DNA of 58,953 bases from a virus. A program made the translations under genes and the position numbers. Location: the IMG/VR virus record IMGVR_UViG_3300010354_000099, positions 1 through 58,953 of that record. One strand, 5' to 3'. Positions 1 through 9,329 of the stretch are shown piece by piece. The notes below the pieces were generated by a model. The model made no database searches and was not told the DNA's origin. It worked only from the letters and a program-made list of their open reading frames with translations. Positions within the stretch are counted from its first letter, which is position 1, and the number at the start of each line of letters is the position of its first letter.

Positions 1-1
1 A

Positions 2-1309
2 ATTCTAGCAAACAAAGGTGCTGTTGCAAGAGAAATTCTTTCTAAAATTGTTACAGCATATAAAACAATTCCATTTTTCTTACAACCAGGAGCTACTACA
101 TTTAATAAAGGTTCAATTGAATTAGGAAACAATTCTAGAATTATTGCTTCTTCTACTTCATCTTCATCAATTCGTGGATTCATGTGTAATCTTCTATATC
201 TTGATGAATTTGCATTCGTTGAAGGTGCTGATGAATTTTTCACATCTACTTTCCCTGTAGTTTCTTCTGGTACATCTTCAAAAGTTATTATTTCTTCTAC
301 ACCAAGAGGACTTAATTTATTTTATAGAATTTACAAAGACGCAACAGAAAAAAGAAATGAATTCTTCCCAATAGAAGTTCATTGGTCAGATGTTCCAGGT
401 AGAGATGAAAAGTGGAAAGAACAAATGATTTCCACTTTAACCGAATCTGGATTCAGACAAGAATATGGAAATGAGTTTCTTGGTTCAGCAGATACACTAA
501 TTAAAGCAGAAACATTAAGGTCATTAAGATTTAGTGATGCTTTACATACAAAAGATGGATTTAAAGTATTTGAAGAACCTCAAAAAAATCAAAAATATTT
601 TATGATGGTTGATGTTGCTAGAGGTGTTGGTAAAAATTATTCAGCATTCATTATTTTAAATGTGTCTCAAATTCCATATAGAGTTGTTGCTACATTTAAA
701 AGAAATGATATTGTACCAATGGCATATCCAGCCATTATTAATACAGCAGCAAAAAAATATAATGAAGCACAGGTATTAGTTGAAATTAATGACGTTGGTG
801 GACAAATTGTTGACATTTTATTTCATGATTTAAATTATGAAAATATTTTATCTGTAAATAATACCAACGATCAAATTTTAACCACAGGATTTTCTTCTGA
901 TAAATTTAGAAGAGGTATTAGAACAACTAGAACAACAAAAAGATTAGGTTGTTCTAATATGAAAACATTAGTTGAAGGTGGAAAAATTGTTTTAAATGAT
1001 TTTGATTTAATTAGTGAGCTTTCCACTTTCGTTCTACATCCAGATGGGAAGTATGGTGCGGAAGAAGGTTACAATGATGATTTGGCTATGTGTTTGGTTT
1101 TATTTGGTTGGTTATCTGCACAGAAAAATTTCTCCGAATATACTGACAATAGTATTCGATTGGAATTAATTAAAGAAACAGAAGAAGTTATGGATAGGGA
1201 TTTACTCCCAACAGGTTTTTTTGGGGCAAATGATTTTGATTCTCACTTCATAGAAGGTGATTCAAATAATGATTTTTGGGAACTTGTTGCTGAAAGAAAC
1301 TATTTCTGA
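2..1309 (+). CDS. terL: Terminase large subunit, 5'-truncated
   Basis: DNA-packaging motor ATPase and nuclease (T4 gp17 family). The reading frame is open from base 2, so the N-terminus and Walker A lie outside the window; the ATG at 182 is internal. The visible part has the Walker B-like LLYLDEFAF, the coupling motif region ISSTPRG, and a C-terminal RNase H-like nuclease with acidic residues in MMVDVARG, VLVEINDVGG and YNDDLAM. It is followed by a late promoter and the sheath gene, the T4 order. Identification is firm. Confidence 0.95.
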   Translation: MLANKGAVAREILSKIVTAYKTIPFFLQPGATTFNKGSIELGNNSRIIASSTSSSSIRGFMCNLLYLDEFAFVEGADEFFTSTFPVVSSGTSSKVIISSTPRGLNLFYRIYKDATEKRNEFFPIEVHWSDVPGRDEKWKEQMISTLTESGFRQEYGNEFLGSADTLIKAETLRSLRFSDALHTKDGFKVFEEPQKNQKYFMMVDVARGVGKNYSAFIILNVSQIPYRVVATFKRNDIVPMAYPAIINTAAKKYNEAQVLVEINDVGGQIVDILFHDLNYENILSVNNTNDQILTTGFSSDKFRRGIRTTRTTKRLGCSNMKTLVEGGKIVLNDFDLISELSTFVLHPDGKYGAEEGYNDDLAMCLVLFGWLSAQKNFSEYTDNSIRLELIKETEEVMDRDLLPTGFFGANDFDSHFIEGDSNNDFWELVAERNYF

Positions 1310-1321
1310 AAACTTCAAAAT

Positions 1322-1329
1322 TATAAATA
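1322..1329 (+). promoter_or_regulatory. T4-type late promoter
   Basis: Exact TATAAATA about 45 bp before the sheath ATG; the gp55 late sigma factor that would read it is encoded at 12.1 kb. Confidence 0.8.
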
Positions 1330-1373
1330 AAAATTGAAAGTCTAAATAGACTAAAATTTTAAGGAGAAAAAAT

Positions 1374-3308
1374 ATGGCTTTTCGCATTTCCCCTGGAGTT
1401 AGCGTAAGTGAAATTGATCTAACTACAATTATTCCAGCAGTTGGAACAACTGGTGGTGCGTTAGTTGGAGAATTTCAATGGGGTCCAGTAGAAGTTGTTA
1501 CACTAGTTGATACAGAAAAAACTCTTGTTAACAAATTTGGCAAACCAAATTCTACAAACGCAACTACCTTCTTTCAAGGCGCAAATTTCTTATCATACAG
1601 CAATAATCTAAAAGTTGCTAGAATTGTTGGTTCAGCAGCTAGAAATGCAACATCTGATGGTGCTGGTTTATTAATTAAAAATCTTGCTGCATATGAAGCA
1701 GGATATTCAACAGGACAAGGTTCTGTTGGTTCATGGGCAGCAAAATATCCAGGAATTTTAGGTAATAGCTTAAAAGTTTCTATTTGTCCTGCTGGAAGTT
1801 TATTCTCAGACACAAGCATCACAGGAACAGTAGATGTTTCTGCTGATTCAACAACTGTTACAGCAGGGAATGTTGCAACATCATTTACAACAGAATTAAC
1901 TGTCGGATCATATATTACCATTGGTGGCGTTGAAAGAAAAATTACAGCAATTGCAAGTAATTCATCATTAACAGTTAATGCGTCATTTTCTTCATTAGCA
2001 ATAAATGAAGGTACAATTTCTTCAGCACGTTGGGAATATTCAGATGAATTTTCTCAGGCACCTGGAACATCTGATTATGTTGCAGCAAGAGATGGTTCAA
2101 ATGACGAAATCCACGTTGTTGTAGTTGACGAAGATGGTGTTTGGACAGGAACAAAAGGTACTGTTCTAGAAAAATTTGCATTCTTATCAATCGCATCAGA
2201 TGCAAAAGACAGTGCAAATAATTCAATTTATTATGCAACAGCAATTTCTAGAAGTTCAAATTATGTTTATTGGATGGATCATCCAGTTCCAGCTTCACCA
2301 GCTTGGGGTTCAGTAGCAACATCTGATTTTAACACAATAACTAACTTCTCTGGTTTAAGTATTACAACCAGTTTAGCTGGTGGTCTAGATGGTACTGCAA
2401 CAAATGGTGATTTACAGACAGGTTGGGATTTATTTGCAAATGCTGATGAAGTTGATATTTCATTTGCAATTTGTCCTCCTGTAGTTGGAGCATCAGTTGG
2501 TTCTATTGCAGCAACAGAATATGCAGTAGCAAATTATGTAATTAACAACATTTGTGAATCAAGAAAAGATGTAATTGCAGTAGTTTCTCCACGTTATGTT
2601 GATGTTGTTAGTGCATCAGATCCAACAACAAATGTTGTTGCATATAGAAATGTTCTACAATCTTCATCTTATGCAATTATGGATTCTGGTTGGAAATATC
2701 AGTATGATAAGTACAACGATACTTTCCGTTGGATTCCATTTAATGCTGATATTGCTGGACTATGTGTAAGAACAGATCTAGAAAGAGATGCTTGGTTCTC
2801 ACCAGCAGGATTTAATCGTGGTATTGTCAAGAATGCTATTAAGTCTGCATGGAATCCAACAGAAGCACAACGTGATTCTCTATATGTTGTTGGTATTAAT
2901 CCAGTAACAACATTCCCAGGACAGGGTATTGTTCTTTTCGGTGATAAGACTCTATTAAAGAAGCCATCAGCTTTTGATAGAATCAATGTTCGTAGACTTT
3001 TCATTATTCTTGAAAAGGCAATTGCAACAGCATCTAAATATACATTATTCGAACTTAACGATGATTTCACAAGAGCATCATTCGTTAACTTAGTTGAACC
3101 ATATCTAAGAGATATTCAAGGACGTAGAGGAATCTATGATTTCAGAGTTGTTTGCGACACAACAAATAATACTCCAGAAGTCATTGACAGAAATGAATTT
3201 GTTGGTGATATCTATATCAAACCTGCTCGTTCAATCAACTTTATCCAACTAAACTTCGTTGCAGTTCGCACTGGTGTTGCATTTGAAGAAATTGTTGGTA
3301 AGTTCTAA
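1374..3308 (+). CDS. 18: Contractile tail sheath protein
   Basis: Forms the contractile outer tail tube. The N-terminus (RISPGVSVSEIDLTT) and the C-terminal region (LFIILEKAI, YDFRVVCD, RSINFIQLNFVAVRTG) are typical of gp18. The length of 644 residues is close to T4 gp18 (659). AAGGAGA precedes the ATG. The variable middle (about residues 120-330), rich in Ser, Thr and Ala, corresponds to the protruding domains. It is followed by a late promoter and the tube gene. Confidence 0.95.
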   Translation: MAFRISPGVSVSEIDLTTIIPAVGTTGGALVGEFQWGPVEVVTLVDTEKTLVNKFGKPNSTNATTFFQGANFLSYSNNLKVARIVGSAARNATSDGAGLLIKNLAAYEAGYSTGQGSVGSWAAKYPGILGNSLKVSICPAGSLFSDTSITGTVDVSADSTTVTAGNVATSFTTELTVGSYITIGGVERKITAIASNSSLTVNASFSSLAINEGTISSARWEYSDEFSQAPGTSDYVAARDGSNDEIHVVVVDEDGVWTGTKGTVLEKFAFLSIASDAKDSANNSIYYATAISRSSNYVYWMDHPVPASPAWGSVATSDFNTITNFSGLSITTSLAGGLDGTATNGDLQTGWDLFANADEVDISFAICPPVVGASVGSIAATEYAVANYVINNICESRKDVIAVVSPRYVDVVSASDPTTNVVAYRNVLQSSSYAIMDSGWKYQYDKYNDTFRWIPFNADIAGLCVRTDLERDAWFSPAGFNRGIVKNAIKSAWNPTEAQRDSLYVVGINPVTTFPGQGIVLFGDKTLLKKPSAFDRINVRRLFIILEKAIATASKYTLFELNDDFTRASFVNLVEPYLRDIQGRRGIYDFRVVCDTTNNTPEVIDRNEFVGDIYIKPARSINFIQLNFVAVRTGVAFEEIVGKF

Positions 3309-3316
3309 TATAAATA
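3309..3316 (+). promoter_or_regulatory. T4-type late promoter
   Basis: TATAAATA immediately after the sheath stop codon and upstream of the tube gene. Confidence 0.75.
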
Positions 3317-3338
3317 GGAAATAGGAGAAATATATTAA

Positions 3339-3908
3339 ATGCCTTTCAATCTAACTGATTTCCGCTCTCAAATGGTTGGACAGGGCGCACGTCCTACCCT
3401 ATTTGAAGTAACGTTAAATTTTCCAACATTTGTTGCGAATGGAGCAAATGCAGGTAGAAAAGCAACTTTCATGTGTCAGGCAGCAAATCTTCCAGCAAGC
3501 ACACTTGGTAATATTGAACTAAGTTATTTCGGAAGAAAAGTTAAGGTTCCTGGAGACAGAACTTTTGACTCATGGACAGTAACAATTCTAAATGATGAAG
3601 ATTTTGCTATTAGAAATTCTCTTGAAAATTGGATGAATGCATTGAACAGCCACGCCGGAAATACTCGCATTCCACAAACAATTGCTAACAATGGTTATGG
3701 TGTAAATTTACTAGTTAAGCAATATGGCAAAGCTGGAGATGTATTAAAAGTTGTAAATTTCATAGGAGCATTTCCAACAAACGTAAGTGCAATTGATCTA
3801 AGTTGGGAAAATAACAACTCAATTGAAACTTATACATGTGAATTCCAATATCAATGGTGGGAATCAGTTCCATCAACTGATGGAACAACTGGTTCACTTG
3901 CTCTTTAA
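3339..3908 (+). CDS. 19: Tail tube protein
   Basis: Subunit of the inner tail tube through which DNA leaves the capsid. It is 189 residues (T4 gp19 is 163) and has the family pattern of an N-terminal strand, LPASTLGNIELSYFGRKVKVPGDR, then WTVTILNDEDF and a C-terminal aromatic strand ending WWESV. A GGAGA ribosome site precedes the ATG. It lies directly behind the sheath gene and is followed by a strong hairpin. Confidence 0.92.
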   Translation: MPFNLTDFRSQMVGQGARPTLFEVTLNFPTFVANGANAGRKATFMCQAANLPASTLGNIELSYFGRKVKVPGDRTFDSWTVTILNDEDFAIRNSLENWMNALNSHAGNTRIPQTIANNGYGVNLLVKQYGKAGDVLKVVNFIGAFPTNVSAIDLSWENNNSIETYTCEFQYQWWESVPSTDGTTGSLAL

Positions 3909-3919
3909 TTAAACTAATT

Positions 3920-3942
3920 GGGGAGGCTATTTTAGCCTCCCC
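3920..3942 (+). terminator. Hairpin after the tube gene
   Basis: A 10-bp GC-rich stem (GGGGAGGCTA/TAGCCTCCCC) with a TTT loop; the downstream tract is mixed A/T rather than pure T. Confidence 0.6.
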
Positions 3943-3953
3943 TATATATTACT

Positions 3954-5597
3954 ATGCCAATTGAATTATTCGGTTTCCAAATAGGACGTAAGAAAAAAGA
4001 AGAGACTCCATCGTTCGCCATTCCAACGAACACAGATGGAGCTATGACTGTTTCTGCTGGTGGTATTACTGGTAGTTACATTGATTTAGATGGAAATGCC
4101 AAGAACGAAAATGATCTTATCAATCGTTATCGTGAAATGTCGTTCCATCCCGAAACAGAACAAGCAATTAATGATATTGTTAATGAAGCTATCGTTGTAG
4201 AAGATAATAATTCACCAATTAAAGTTTTAACAGACAATCTACCATACGACAATAAAACTAAGAAGATTATACAAACAGAATTCCAAAGCATTTTAAATAT
4301 GCTTGATTTTACTCAAAATTCTGTAGAAATTTTTCGTCGTTGGTATGTAGATGGAAGACTATATTTTCACAAGATTATTGATGTAACAAAACCAGAAGAA
4401 GGTTTGAAAGAACTAAGATACATCGACCCAAGAAATATTAGAAAAGTTAGAGAAATTGAAAAGAAAATTTCTCAATATGGTGTTCCATTAGTAGATGTTA
4501 AAGATGAATATTACGTCTATAATGATCAAGGTATTGTTTCAAATGCACCACAAAGTAATCATGGAATGAAGATTACTACAGATAGTATCTGTTATGTACA
4601 TTCTGGTCTTGTAGATAATACAAGAAATATGGTGCTAAGTCATTTACATAAGGCTATTAAACCATTAAATCAACTAAGAATGATGGAAGACGCTCTGGTT
4701 ATTTACAGACTAGTTCGTGCACCGGAACGTAGAATTTTCTACATTGATGTTGGTACATTACCAAAACTAAAAGCTGAACAATACATGAAAGATATCATGG
4801 GTCAATTTAGAAATAAGTTGATTTACGATCCAGCAACAGGCGAAATGCGTGATGATAAAAAGCATTATTCAATGCTTGAAGATTATTGGTTACCACGCAG
4901 AGAAGGTGCAAGAGGAACTGAAATTTCAACATTAGAAGGTGGAAAAAATCTTTCTGATATTGAAGACGTAAAGTATTTCCAAGAAAAACTTTTCAAGTCA
5001 CTAAATGTACCTATTTCAAGAATGCAGCAAGGTGAAGGATTTAACCTTGGTCGTGCATCAGAAATTTCAAGAGATGAATTAAAATTTTTCAAATTTATTG
5101 AGAATCTACGTTCAAGATTCACAATGTTATTTGATGATTTGTTATATACCCAGTTAGTATTAAAGGGTTATATTTCTAAGTCTGATTGGCCTAAGATTCG
5201 TCAGAATATTAGATATGAATTTGCAAAAGATTCTTATTTTACTGAAAATAAAAATATTGAAGTATTAAGAGAAAGAATTCAGATTGCACAAGACTTAGAA
5301 CCATTTGTTGGAAAATATTTCTCTAATAGATATGTTAGAACACATATTTTCAAACAAGATGAAAAGACTATTGAAATGATGGATGAACAAATCAAGCAAG
5401 AAATTGAAACTGGTGATTTAGTTACACCAGAACAAGAAGCTGCTGTTAATGGTGCTTTATCTTCACAATCAGCCACTAAAACAGCACCAGCAAAGCAAAA
5501 GAAAGATGATTCATCTCATCCAGATAAAACATTAGATATTCCTGATATAGTAAGAACCAGTGGTCCTGGTGGTGCTTCAGGAATTAAAAGTTACTAA
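3954..5597 (+). CDS. 20: Portal protein
   Basis: Dodecameric portal at the packaging vertex, through which terminase moves DNA. The 547 residues compare with 524 in T4 gp20. Seen: YREMSFHPETEQAINDIVNEAIV near the N-terminus, RWYVDGRLYFHKI, RYIDPRNIRKVREI, YRLVRAPERRIFYIDVG and the tunnel-helix region QQGEGFNLGRASEISRDELKF, all characteristic of T4-type portals. The C-terminal 50 residues are low-complexity and probably disordered. Confidence 0.95.
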   Translation: MPIELFGFQIGRKKKEETPSFAIPTNTDGAMTVSAGGITGSYIDLDGNAKNENDLINRYREMSFHPETEQAINDIVNEAIVVEDNNSPIKVLTDNLPYDNKTKKIIQTEFQSILNMLDFTQNSVEIFRRWYVDGRLYFHKIIDVTKPEEGLKELRYIDPRNIRKVREIEKKISQYGVPLVDVKDEYYVYNDQGIVSNAPQSNHGMKITTDSICYVHSGLVDNTRNMVLSHLHKAIKPLNQLRMMEDALVIYRLVRAPERRIFYIDVGTLPKLKAEQYMKDIMGQFRNKLIYDPATGEMRDDKKHYSMLEDYWLPRREGARGTEISTLEGGKNLSDIEDVKYFQEKLFKSLNVPISRMQQGEGFNLGRASEISRDELKFFKFIENLRSRFTMLFDDLLYTQLVLKGYISKSDWPKIRQNIRYEFAKDSYFTENKNIEVLRERIQIAQDLEPFVGKYFSNRYVRTHIFKQDEKTIEMMDEQIKQEIETGDLVTPEQEAAVNGALSSQSATKTAPAKQKKDDSSHPDKTLDIPDIVRTSGPGGASGIKSY

Positions 5598-5599
5598 AT

Positions 5600-5607
5600 T
5601 ATAAATA
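5600..5607 (+). promoter_or_regulatory. T4-type late promoter
   Basis: TATAAATA overlapping the end of the portal gene, ahead of the core-peptide, protease and scaffold genes. Confidence 0.75.
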
Positions 5608-5622
5608 ATTAAAGGTTATTTT

Positions 5623-5778
5623 ATGGAAAATAATTTTACACAATTAGCTCTAGCAGGAAAAGCTACAATGTTTCGTGATTTGGTATATAACACCTTACAA
5701 ACCAAATTAAGTGCAGCATTAGATACAAAGAAAGCTGAAATAGCTTCTTCATTATTCGCACAACCAGAGAAGGAATAA
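5623..5778 (+). CDS. Small prohead core protein-like
   Basis: A 51-residue product between portal and prohead protease, where T4 has genes 67 and 68. It has a mixed helical sequence with KATMFRDLVYNTLQTKLSAA and an end rich in Lys and Glu. The position and late promoter suggest an internal prohead core peptide; sequence alone does not prove this. Its stop lies 1 base before the protease ATG, so the two are translationally coupled. Confidence 0.7.
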   Translation: MENNFTQLALAGKATMFRDLVYNTLQTKLSAALDTKKAEIASSLFAQPEKE

Positions 5779-5779
5779 A

Positions 5780-6445
5780 ATGAAGTTAATTGTAGAAGAA
5801 ATTAATAGCATATCATTCTTAACAGAAGAATCTAACGGCAAGAAAGATTACTATGTTGAAGGTGTGTTTCTAGAAGCTGAAACAGAAAATAGAAATAAAA
5901 GAATTTATCCACGTCATATTCTAGAAAGAGAAGTTGCACGTTATAGCGAAGAAAGTATTGCTAAAAATCGTGCATTTGGTGAATTAGGTCACCCAGAAAA
6001 TCCTCAAATTAATTTAGATAGAGTATCACATATCATTAAGTCTCTAAGACAAGAAGGCAACCAATTTATTGGTAAGGCTAAAATTTTAGATACTCCTTTT
6101 GGTAAAATTGTCAAGAACTTTATTGATGAAGGCGCACAATTAGGAATGTCTACTAGAGGTATTGGTTCTATTAAACAAATGAGAGAATCAGCTATTGTTC
6201 AGGACGATTATCACTTAGCAACTGCTGGTGATATTGTTGCAGATCCTAGCTGTACTTCTGCATTTGTTCGTGGAATCATGGAAGGCAAAGAATGGATCTA
6301 TGATAATGGTATCTTTAAGGAATCAGAATTAACAGAAATTAAAGATATCGTAGAAGATTCATATTCAGTCAAAAAGTCAGAATTATCTGAACAATTAAGA
6401 CTAGAAGCTTTCAATAAGTTCATGGAAAAATTAACAAAAATTTAA
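5780..6445 (+). CDS. 21: Prohead core protease
   Basis: Serine protease that removes the scaffold and trims the capsid protein during head maturation (herpes assemblin-like fold, T4 gp21). The length of 221 residues matches T4 (212). The GELGHP segment carries the catalytic His and GMSTRG the catalytic Ser. It sits between portal and scaffold as in T4. Confidence 0.92.
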   Translation: MKLIVEEINSISFLTEESNGKKDYYVEGVFLEAETENRNKRIYPRHILEREVARYSEESIAKNRAFGELGHPENPQINLDRVSHIIKSLRQEGNQFIGKAKILDTPFGKIVKNFIDEGAQLGMSTRGIGSIKQMRESAIVQDDYHLATAGDIVADPSCTSAFVRGIMEGKEWIYDNGIFKESELTEIKDIVEDSYSVKKSELSEQLRLEAFNKFMEKLTKI

Positions 6446-6449
6446 TTCA

Positions 6450-6457
6450 GATAAATA
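6450..6457 (+). promoter_or_regulatory. Late promoter variant
   Basis: GATAAATA, one mismatch from the T4 late consensus, upstream of the scaffold gene. Confidence 0.55.
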
Positions 6458-6476
6458 ATTAAAAAAGGAGTTTTAA

Positions 6477-7841
6477 ATGCCATCACTTGAACAACAAATT
6501 TTAAATATGTTAAATCCAATCACTGAAGAAAAGCACGATTTGGGTCCAGCAGTTGTAAGTCCAACCGATGCATTACCAGATTATTCAAAAGGTATGACAC
6601 AGATGCCTGTTCCAACAACAAAGCCATCAGATGCATCAGCAGAAACTGGTTCTACTAAGTCTTCAAAAGAAGGTGACAATAACACTTCAGCAGCAAAATC
6701 AATCGAAATGAAGGGTGCTGTTGCAGCAGTTGTTAAAGAAGAAAAGCATGAAGATGAAGAAGAAGATAAGAAGCTTATCAAGAAGATGATGGATAAGAAA
6801 GAAAAAGAAGACGAAAAAGAAGAAGACATGAAGGAAGCTTATTCTAAGTCTGAAAAAGAAGATGATGAAGATGAAGAAGAAGACGAAGAAGAAATGAAGG
6901 AAGAAGCTAATGAAGAAGATGTAGAAAATCTTCAAGAAACTCAAACTTTCACAATTACATTCAAGAAGGGAACTTCAACAGTTAAGACTGCTGTTGTAAC
7001 TGCTCTTGATAAAGGTGAAGCAAAGCGTAAAGCTAATGAAATGAAGAAGACAAGCCCTTCATTAAAAGGTACTTCAGCAGTTATCAGCATGAAGGAAGAA
7101 ACTTATTTTGATATTGCTGACGTTAACTTCACTGAACTATTCGCAGAACAAACAGAACTTTCAGAAGAATTCAAGACAAAGGCTGCAACAATTTTCGAAT
7201 CAGCAGTTAATGTTAAGGTTGCAGAAAAAGTTGCTGAAATTAAAGAAGAATATAATACTAAGTTAGCCGAAACCACAAAAGCTATCCAAGAAAAAGTTGA
7301 ATCAACAACAGATATGTATATCTCATATGTTGTTGAAAACTGGATCAAGGAAAATGAAGTTGCAATTACAAATGGTCTAAAGAATGAATTATTTGAAGAC
7401 TTCCTATCCGGTCTAAAAGCCCTATTCGAAACTCACAATATTTCCGTTCCAGAAGAAAAGATTGATATTGCTGAAAAGGCAGTTTCAGAATTAGAAGAAG
7501 CTAATGAACAATTAGATAGTCTAATGTCTGAAAATGCAAAGCTAGTAAATGAAATCAACGCACTAAGAAAGAATAAGATTGTTTCTGAAGCTGTTGCTGG
7601 ATTAACACTAGTTGATAGCGAGCTATTAGTTTCTCTAAGCGAAACTGTTGAATTTACTAACGAAGATGAATTTAGAAAGAAGCTAGAAACTCTTCGTGAA
7701 GCACATTGCAATAAGAAAGATGCAACAGAAACTAAGAAACTAGTTATGGAAGATGTTGTTGAACCTACCATTGAAGAAGAAAAGAATATTGATTCTTCAA
7801 TGAAGCGTTATCTAGACGTTATTTCCAGAACTTCTAAGTAA
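6477..7841 (+). CDS. 22: Prohead scaffold protein
   Basis: Internal scaffold around which the capsid forms. It is long for gp22 (454 residues against 269 in T4). Residues about 75-155 are almost entirely Glu, Asp and Lys. Residues 156-207 form a compact-looking insert (FTITFKKGTSTVKTAVV). The C-terminal half is a coiled coil with ELEEANEQLDSL and ends in the conserved MKRYLDVISRTSK. It is flanked by protease and capsid genes. Confidence 0.9.
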   Translation: MPSLEQQILNMLNPITEEKHDLGPAVVSPTDALPDYSKGMTQMPVPTTKPSDASAETGSTKSSKEGDNNTSAAKSIEMKGAVAAVVKEEKHEDEEEDKKLIKKMMDKKEKEDEKEEDMKEAYSKSEKEDDEDEEEDEEEMKEEANEEDVENLQETQTFTITFKKGTSTVKTAVVTALDKGEAKRKANEMKKTSPSLKGTSAVISMKEETYFDIADVNFTELFAEQTELSEEFKTKAATIFESAVNVKVAEKVAEIKEEYNTKLAETTKAIQEKVESTTDMYISYVVENWIKENEVAITNGLKNELFEDFLSGLKALFETHNISVPEEKIDIAEKAVSELEEANEQLDSLMSENAKLVNEINALRKNKIVSEAVAGLTLVDSELLVSLSETVEFTNEDEFRKKLETLREAHCNKKDATETKKLVMEDVVEPTIEEEKNIDSSMKRYLDVISRTSK

Positions 7842-7853
7842 AATTTAAATTTT

Positions 7854-7861
7854 TATAAATA
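7854..7861 (+). promoter_or_regulatory. T4-type late promoter
   Basis: TATAAATA about 33 bp before the major capsid gene. Confidence 0.8.
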
Positions 7862-7893
7862 TAAAAGAACCCTATTTCAAGGAGAAAAACTAA

Positions 7894-9252
7894 ATGTATT
7901 TAACTGAAAACTTACAGAAAAAGTGGGGAGCAGTTCTCGATCATCCAGATCTTCCAAAGATCGAAGATAAGTATCGTAGAGCCGTTACAGCACTTGTTCT
8001 AGAAAATCAGGAATCAGCACTAAAGCAAGAAGCTCAAACACTAAATGAAACAGCACCTACAAACAATTATGGTGGTGGTGCAATTGGTGCATTTGATCCA
8101 ATTCTTATCTCTTTAGTTCGTCGTACACTACCAAACCTAATGGCATATGATGTCTGCGGTGTTCAGCCAATGACAGGTCCAACAGGACTAATCTTTGCTA
8201 TGAAGGCACGTTACGATAGCCAAACCGGAAACGAAGCTCTATTCCAAGAAGCTGATTCAGATTTCTCTGGTCAGCAAGCAGGAAGCCACACTGGTGCAAC
8301 CAGCCATGCTGGTTATTCACCATTTGATTCAGGCTTTGCAACTGGTCGTCCACTAACAACAGCAGAAGCTGAAAATCTAGGAACTGGTGGTGGTGCTCCA
8401 TCCTTTAAGGAAATGGCATTCACCATTGACAAGGTTACAGTTTCAGCAAAGACCCGTGCGCTAAAAGCAGAATACACAATGGAAATTGCACAAGATCTAA
8501 AGGCAGTTCATGGTCTTGATGCAGAAGGTGAACTATCAAACATTCTAAGCAACGAAATTCTAGCTGAAATCAACCGTGAAATCGTTCGTACACTATACAC
8601 AATTGCTCGTACAGGCGCACAAGCTGGTACAGCAACTGCTGGTACATTCGATCTTGACGTTGACTCAAATGGTCGTTGGTCAGTTGAAAAGTTCAAGGGT
8701 CTACTATTCCAGGTAGAACGTGAAGCTAATGCAATTGCTAAGGATACTCGTCGTGGAAAGGGTAACTTCATCGTTTGTTCATCAGACGTTGCTTCAGCCC
8801 TAGCTATGGCAGGTGTTCTAGACTATGCTCCAGCAATGAAGGCAAATCTATCAGTAGATGATACTGGTAATACTTTCGCTGGTGTTCTAAATGGTCGCTA
8901 CAAGGTTTATGTTGATCCATACTTTATTTCTGGTCCAGCAACTTCTGCTGGTGGTGTACAGGGTATTACTCCTGCAACCACATCAGAACTATTGATGGTT
9001 GGTTATAAGGGTAATTCACCTTATGACGCTGGATTCTTCTACTGCCCATATGTTCCACTACAAATGGTTCGTGCAGTCGATCCAAACAGCTTCCAGCCAA
9101 AGATTGCATTCAAGACACGTTATGGTCTAGCACCAAATCCATTCTTCAATGCAGCTTATGCAAACAACGCAGCACAGTTCTCTGCAAACGCAGCAATTGT
9201 TGCTCAGTCAAACGGTTACTACAGACTAGTCAAGGTAAACAACCTACTATAA
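7894..9252 (+). CDS. 23: Major capsid protein
   Basis: Main HK97-fold shell protein. The 452 residues have the T4 gp23 signatures DPILISLVRRTLPNLMAYDVCGVQPMTGPTGLIFAM, KAEYTMEIAQDLKAVHGLDAE, NFIVCSSDVASALAMAG and PFFNAAY. The N-terminal 50-60 residues would be removed by the gp21 protease. AAGGAG precedes the start. Codon use is less AT-rich than in neighbouring genes, as expected for a very highly expressed protein. Confidence 0.97.
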   Translation: MYLTENLQKKWGAVLDHPDLPKIEDKYRRAVTALVLENQESALKQEAQTLNETAPTNNYGGGAIGAFDPILISLVRRTLPNLMAYDVCGVQPMTGPTGLIFAMKARYDSQTGNEALFQEADSDFSGQQAGSHTGATSHAGYSPFDSGFATGRPLTTAEAENLGTGGGAPSFKEMAFTIDKVTVSAKTRALKAEYTMEIAQDLKAVHGLDAEGELSNILSNEILAEINREIVRTLYTIARTGAQAGTATAGTFDLDVDSNGRWSVEKFKGLLFQVEREANAIAKDTRRGKGNFIVCSSDVASALAMAGVLDYAPAMKANLSVDDTGNTFAGVLNGRYKVYVDPYFISGPATSAGGVQGITPATTSELLMVGYKGNSPYDAGFFYCPYVPLQMVRAVDPNSFQPKIAFKTRYGLAPNPFFNAAYANNAAQFSANAAIVAQSNGYYRLVKVNNLL

Positions 9253-9273
9253 CCTTAGTAACATACCAAAGAA

Positions 9274-9302
9274 AAAGGGGAGCTTTTGGCTCCCCTTTTT
9301 TT
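9274..9302 (+). terminator. Rho-independent terminator after capsid gene
   Basis: GGGGAGC-TTTTG-GCTCCCC followed by a run of eight or more T. Confidence 0.9.
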
Positions 9303-9306
9303 ATTT

Positions 9307-9314
9307 TATAAATA
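9307..9314 (+). promoter_or_regulatory. T4-type late promoter
   Basis: TATAAATA 15 bp before the ATG of the tube-like gene. Confidence 0.75.
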
Positions 9315-9329
9315 TGTTCGAGGTATATT

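Noticed and set aside
182-1309. Terminase starting at the ATG at 182
   Set aside because: The frame is open to base 2 and encodes conserved terminase sequence upstream of 182, so this ATG is internal.
6581-6944. Leftward frames opposite the scaffold gene
   Set aside because: Phe/Ser-rich translations of the antisense of GAA/AAG codons; no start signals.
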